DNA from: DATGHS01 sp035307785
GTDB taxonomy: Bacteria; Planctomycetota; Planctomycetia; Gemmatales; Gemmataceae
DNA: 9,715 nt
Direction: 5' to 3'
Assembly (NCBI GenBank): GCA_035307785.1
Contig: DATGHS010000129.1
Span: 1-9,715, forward strand
The translations under genes were made by a program, and so were the position numbers. Positions 6,937 through 9,715 of the stretch are shown piece by piece. Position 1 is the first letter of the stretch. The number at the start of each line of letters is the position of its first letter. The notes beneath the pieces are model-generated. The model saw nothing but the letters and a program-made list of their open reading frames with translations, had not been told where the DNA came from and ran no database searches.

Positions 6937-7040
6937 CAGAAGTCACAGGTCAAAAGTCAGAAGTCAGAAATCAGAAAGTAATTGCTGTCGCCTCTTTCCT
7001 TTGTAATTCTGACCTCTGATCTTTGACTCCTGACCTCTGA
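6937..7040. repeat. Inverted repeat built of GTCAGAA-type units in the yicC-gmk spacer
   Basis: The left arm (6937-6978) is made of short tandem variants of AGTCAGA; the right arm (6999-7040) reads as an imperfect reverse complement of it over about 42 positions, with a 20-base loop. The element fills nearly the whole spacer: it starts six bases after the yicC stop and ends one base before the gmk ATG at 7042. Tandem GTCAGAA runs are known as short repetitive elements in several bacterial groups. There is no T-tract after it, so it is more likely an inserted repeat or an mRNA stem than a terminator. Confidence 0.75.
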
Positions 7041-7041
7041 G

Positions 7042-7617
7042 ATGCGAATGGCCAAGGGACCCCTGATTATTATCTCCGGGCCGAGCGGCAGCGGGAAATC
7101 GACGGTGATTGCCCGACTGCTGGCGCGGAGGGATTTGCCGTTGCATCTGTCGGTTTCGGCCACGACCCGACAGCCGCGGCCGTCAGAAGTCAATGGCCGC
7201 GATTACTGGTTTCTGCCGAAGCAGGAATTCCTGGAGCGCATCGCGCGGGACGAATTCCTGGAGCATGCAGAAGTGCACGGCAATTGCTACGGCACGCTGA
7301 AGGAGCAGGTAGAGCCGTTTCGCGAGAAGGGCGAAGGAGTGATCCTCGACATCGACGTGCAGGGGGCCGCGCAGGTGCGCGTGAAGTGCCCCGACCACGT
7401 GTCGATCTTTTTGCAGCCGCCCTCGCAGGTGGTGCTCGAGCAGCGCTTGCGGGACCGCCATACGGAGACCGAGCAGGCGATTGAATTGCGCTTGCGAAAC
7501 GCGGCCCGCGAACTCACGCATGCCGGCGAATATCAGTATCAGGTGGTGAACGACGAGGTGGAGCGAGCCGTACAGGAAATTCATTCCATTTTGGTTCCAT
7601 TGTTTGGGAGACCCTAG
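7042..7617 (+). CDS. gmk: Guanylate kinase
   Basis: 191 residues. Converts GMP and ATP to GDP and ADP in the cytoplasm, a required step for GTP and dGTP supply. The P-loop GPSGSGKS is at residues 13-20. The GMP-binding part reads SVSATTRQPRPSEVNGRDYWF (in two halves: SVSATTR at 37-43 and GRDYWF at 52-57), with Tyr83 in CYGT. The strand ILDIDVQGA is at 101-109, and the lid has RLRDRHTETE. Length is close to the usual 200-210. The start could be the ATG at 7042 or, two codons on, the ATG at 7048 (MAKGPL); neither has a clear Shine-Dalgarno site because the upstream inverted repeat runs to 7040. The gene ends one base before the rpoZ start, so those two are almost certainly cotranscribed. Confidence 0.96.
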   Translation: MRMAKGPLIIISGPSGSGKSTVIARLLARRDLPLHLSVSATTRQPRPSEVNGRDYWFLPKQEFLERIARDEFLEHAEVHGNCYGTLKEQVEPFREKGEGVILDIDVQGAAQVRVKCPDHVSIFLQPPSQVVLEQRLRDRHTETEQAIELRLRNAARELTHAGEYQYQVVNDEVERAVQEIHSILVPLFGRP

Positions 7618-7618
7618 C

Positions 7619-7882
7619 ATGCTGGATGACTTGAAGGAAGAATCGATTGTGAACAAAATCGGTGGCCGGTTCAAATTATCGACGCTGATTCAAAAGCGGA
7701 TGGTCGCACTGAATACTGGTGCCAGGCCGCTGGTCGATCTGAAGACCAGCGACAAGCTGGCGATTGTCTTGAAAGAGATTTTGGAAGATAAGATTTATCT
7801 CGACGTGGCGGGCAACGTGCAGACGCGCAACGAAACGATTGCCGAGTCGGTGCGGAACGCGATTTTCGCCAGCACAGAGTGA
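7619..7882 (+). CDS. rpoZ: DNA-directed RNA polymerase omega subunit
   Basis: 87 residues from the ATG at 7619, with GGGAG at 7606-7610 inside the end of gmk as ribosome-binding site; an in-frame TTG at 7604 is not preferred. Omega binds the beta' subunit and aids RNA polymerase assembly. The N-terminal half fits the family: IVNKIGGRFKLSTLIQKRM, ALNTGARPLVDL, then DKLAIVLKEILEDKIYL, matching the usual pattern of a helix, a GAKPLV-like turn and a helix with EI..KI. Overall similarity to E. coli omega is modest, as is common outside proteobacteria. Position right after gmk, with a one-base gap, is the strongest support. Being placed so, it would share gmk expression. Confidence 0.87.
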   Translation: MLDDLKEESIVNKIGGRFKLSTLIQKRMVALNTGARPLVDLKTSDKLAIVLKEILEDKIYLDVAGNVQTRNETIAESVRNAIFASTE

Positions 7883-7894
7883 AAATACCGACAC

Positions 7895-8009
7895 CCCACG
7901 GAGGAACACGGACTTCGTAACACGGATTTACACGGATCGAATCTAATTCGATTTCTGATCTGTGTGGATCCGTGTTATGAAATCGGTGTGCATCCGTGGG
8001 CCACTTTTT
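7895..8009. terminator. Large inverted repeat acting as terminator between rpoZ and the E2 gene
   Basis: Arms 7895-7938 and 7957-8000 match as reverse complements at 36 of 44 positions, with an inner ATCGAAT/ATTCGAT stem (7936-7942 with 7946-7952). On the + strand a T5 run (8005-8009) follows within a few bases, which fits an intrinsic terminator for the rpoZ transcript. The - strand E2 gene ends at 8009, so the same stem meets both convergent transcripts. The arms consist of ACACGGAT-type units and resemble 5903-5931, so this seems to be a repeat element placed at a convergent junction. Confidence 0.72.
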
Positions 8010-9232
8010 CAGAATCTCGCAGGCAACAACAGCGCCGCTGGGTTTTTCAGCTGCTTGATCACTGCATTTCCGAAGACGGCCCCCACCGCCCCATCGATGA
8101 CCCGGTGATCAAACGAAAATGACAGATACGCCATCTCTGCCGGCACGATTCCGCCATGTTCGTTGTACACCGGCCGCTTCACGATCTTGCCGATGCCCAT
8201 GATCGCCACCTCCGGGTGATTGATGATCGGGGTGGCCATGAGCCCGCCGATGCTGCCAAAGGACGTAATGCTGAAGGTGCTGCCGCCTAAGTCTTCGCGG
8301 CGCGATTTCCCAGCACGAGCATCTGCGCTGAGTCGTTCGATCTCGCGGGCCAATTCCCAGATCGATTTCTTATCCGCATCGCGTATCACGGGCACGATCA
8401 ATCCATTGGGCGTCGCCGCGGCGATACCGATATGATAGGCGTCGTGCAGCACAATCTCGCCGGCCTTCTCGTCGAATGTGGCATTGGCAATTGGCACCTC
8501 TTTCAACGCACGCACGACCGCCATGACGATGAACGGCAGATACGTGAGCTTCACGTTGTTTTGCGCAAACGATTCGAGCGCTTGTAAGCGCAGGTGCACC
8601 AGGTCGGAAACATCGCATTCATCAATGTAGCTGATGTGTGGAATAGTTCGCTTGGCAGCGACCATATGCTCCGCGATACGGCGGCGCAAGCCGGCCATTT
8701 TGATTCGGCTTCCGGCCACGCCGAGGTCCAATTGCGGTTCGCGGGGAGCCGGGACTGCCGTCCTGCCGTCGGGTCGCGGAGTAAGGTATGCCGCCAAGTC
8801 TTCATGCAAGATACGGCCACCGGGGCCGGAACCGTGGATCTGGGCCAGATCGAGGCCAAGCTTGCGTGCGAGATGGCGAACCGAAGGCGCCGCCTTGACG
8901 AATGCTGCAGTTGTGACCACCGGAGCTTTTTTTTTCTGGCAACCATTCGTCACTGCTGTCGCCGGCACCGACGCAACTGGCTCGACTGGCTGGTCCGTTG
9001 CCGCACCTTCGTAGGTCAGCACCACCGAGCCAACCTTCACTTGCTGTCCCAATTCGGCCTTTAACTCGGTAATCATACCGCTGAACGGGGCCGGCACTTC
9101 CATCGTTGCCTTGTCGGTCATCACTTCCATTAGCGTTTGGCCGTGCTGCACATGTTCGCCCGGCTTCACCAGCCAGCGCACGAGTTCGGCCTCGTACACG
9201 CCTTCACCAAGTTCGGGAAGAGGAAAGTCCAT
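8009..9232 (-). CDS. Dihydrolipoyl acyltransferase, E2 of a 2-oxoacid dehydrogenase complex
   Basis: 407 residues from the ATG at 9232, four bases after the E1-beta stop, with GGAAAAGG upstream. E2 forms the core of the complex and passes the acyl group from E1 through lipoyl-lysine to CoA. Domains in order: a single lipoyl domain at about 1-76 with the lipoylated Lys41 in MTDKATMEV; a linker with Pro, Ala, Val and a KKK stretch at 100-102; a peripheral-subunit-binding domain at about 116-150 (RHLARKLGLDL, then GSGPGGRI); a second linker; and the acyltransferase domain at about 172-407. The catalytic motif is DHRVIDG with His376 and Asp380; FSITSFGSIGG and TPIINHPEVAIMGIGK are also family signatures. 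Whether the substrate is pyruvate (pdhC), a branched-chain acid (bkdB) or both is open; FGSIGG leans slightly to the branched-chain type. An A9 run encodes the KKK. Confidence 0.94.
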   Translation of the reverse strand: MDFPLPELGEGVYEAELVRWLVKPGEHVQHGQTLMEVMTDKATMEVPAPFSGMITELKAELGQQVKVGSVVLTYEGAATDQPVEPVASVPATAVTNGCQKKKAPVVTTAAFVKAAPSVRHLARKLGLDLAQIHGSGPGGRILHEDLAAYLTPRPDGRTAVPAPREPQLDLGVAGSRIKMAGLRRRIAEHMVAAKRTIPHISYIDECDVSDLVHLRLQALESFAQNNVKLTYLPFIVMAVVRALKEVPIANATFDEKAGEIVLHDAYHIGIAAATPNGLIVPVIRDADKKSIWELAREIERLSADARAGKSRREDLGGSTFSITSFGSIGGLMATPIINHPEVAIMGIGKIVKRPVYNEHGGIVPAEMAYLSFSFDHRVIDGAVGAVFGNAVIKQLKNPAALLLPARF

Positions 9233-9236
9233 ATGG

Positions 9237-9715
9237 CTATGCCTTTTCCGTCACAATCTCTCGCACCGCTTGCAGCACTTGCAGCAACTGCGGAACCGTA
9301 TTTTGCTCGTACACCGGGTTCAGCCCAATGCCCGGCACGTGCTTGCCTTGCAAAACTCTCGGTTTCACCAGCAAGTCATAGAAAAACTCGTCGATTACCC
9401 GCCGCAATAAATGCTCGCCGAAGTTCGTAACTTCCGTGTCTTCATTCACGATCAGCACCCGACCGGTTTTGGCTACGCTCTGCCGAATGAGCGGCCAGTC
9501 GTAAGGGAAGATGCTGCGCAAGTCGATGACATCACAACTTTGGCCGGTCTCCTGTTGCACCTGATCTGCCGCTTGCATGCACAGTGGCAGGGTGCGGCCA
9601 TAGCTGATGATCGTGGCTGCATCGCCTTCGCGCACCAGCGCACCCTGGCCAATCTTCACGTAATACTCTTTCAGTTCCGGCCAGCGCGGTTTCCACTTGC
9701 TGCGGTCGCCGAGCG
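9237..9715 (-). CDS. 2-oxoacid dehydrogenase E1 component, beta subunit, C-terminal part (5' end outside window)
   Basis: 158 residues are visible, reading in from the right edge without a stop; an internal GTG at 9659 is not the start. E1-beta pairs with E1-alpha to decarboxylate the 2-oxoacid with thiamine diphosphate and load the lipoyl group of E2. The visible part is the C-terminal transketolase domain: KIGQGALVREGDAATIISYG, then CDVIDLRSIFPYDW, then SVAKTGRVLIVNED and FGEHLLRRVIDEFF, all in family order. The thiamine-binding N-terminal part lies beyond the edge. The E2 gene begins four bases downstream, so the two form one operon; E1-alpha is expected upstream on this strand. Confidence 0.93.
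   Translation of the reverse strand, partial: LGDRSKWKPRWPELKEYYVKIGQGALVREGDAATIISYGRTLPLCMQAADQVQQETGQSCDVIDLRSIFPYDWPLIRQSVAKTGRVLIVNEDTEVTNFGEHLLRRVIDEFFYDLLVKPRVLQGKHVPGIGLNPVYEQNTVPQLLQVLQAVREIVTEKA

Noticed and set aside
6089..6946. Open frame of 285 codons on the - strand over yicC
   Set aside because: yicC is recognised from both of its ends; the opposite frame is a composition artefact.
6937..7040. Possible CRISPR array in the GTCAGAA repeats
   Set aside because: Units are about 7 bases long with no spacers of regular length, and the two halves are inverted rather than direct.

Overview
The window looks like a chromosomal segment of a GC-rich bacterium, most likely a Planctomycetota member; Pirellulales is a guess. 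Pointers are two membrane-anchored Hanks-type Ser/Thr kinases of planctomycete style (one with an N-terminal all-helical module and a DMG instead of DFG), a secreted alpha/beta-hydrolase with an unusual C-terminal domain, and short inverted repeats in most intergenic gaps. No phage, IS, CRISPR, tRNA or rRNA is visible.

Layout. Positions 1-714 (+) hold the C-terminal part of a Ser/Thr kinase that is cut by the window edge. A GC-rich inverted-repeat element (724-832) follows, then a secreted serine hydrolase (860-2902, +). A hairpin terminator (2912-2966) separates it from a second, convergent kinase (2971-5181, -). The gap 5182-5595 is a divergent promoter region. It leads on the + strand into a housekeeping cluster: secG (GTG start, 5596-5889), yicC (6035-6931), gmk (7042-7617) and rpoZ/omega (7619-7882). 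A 44-bp-armed inverted repeat with a T-tract (7895-8009) closes that cluster. On the other side, reading right to left on the - strand, are the end of a 2-oxoacid dehydrogenase E1-beta gene (9237 to beyond 9715) and a dihydrolipoyl acyltransferase E2 gene (8009-9232), four bases apart.

How the genes relate. yicC-gmk-rpoZ is a common bacterial gene order linking RNA turnover, GMP/GDP supply and RNA polymerase assembly; secG (protein export) sits just ahead. The E1-beta/E2 pair belongs to a pyruvate or branched-chain 2-oxoacid dehydrogenase complex. The kinases are probably inner-membrane signalling proteins with cytoplasmic catalytic domains; their targets cannot be read from the sequence.

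There is no clear novel multi-gene system here. The points most worth a second look are the Lys-to-Glu change in the catalytic loop of the second kinase, a sharp local fall in third-position GC inside the hydrolase gene, a repeat that ends one base before the gmk start codon, and the range of inverted repeats placed in the intergenic gaps.
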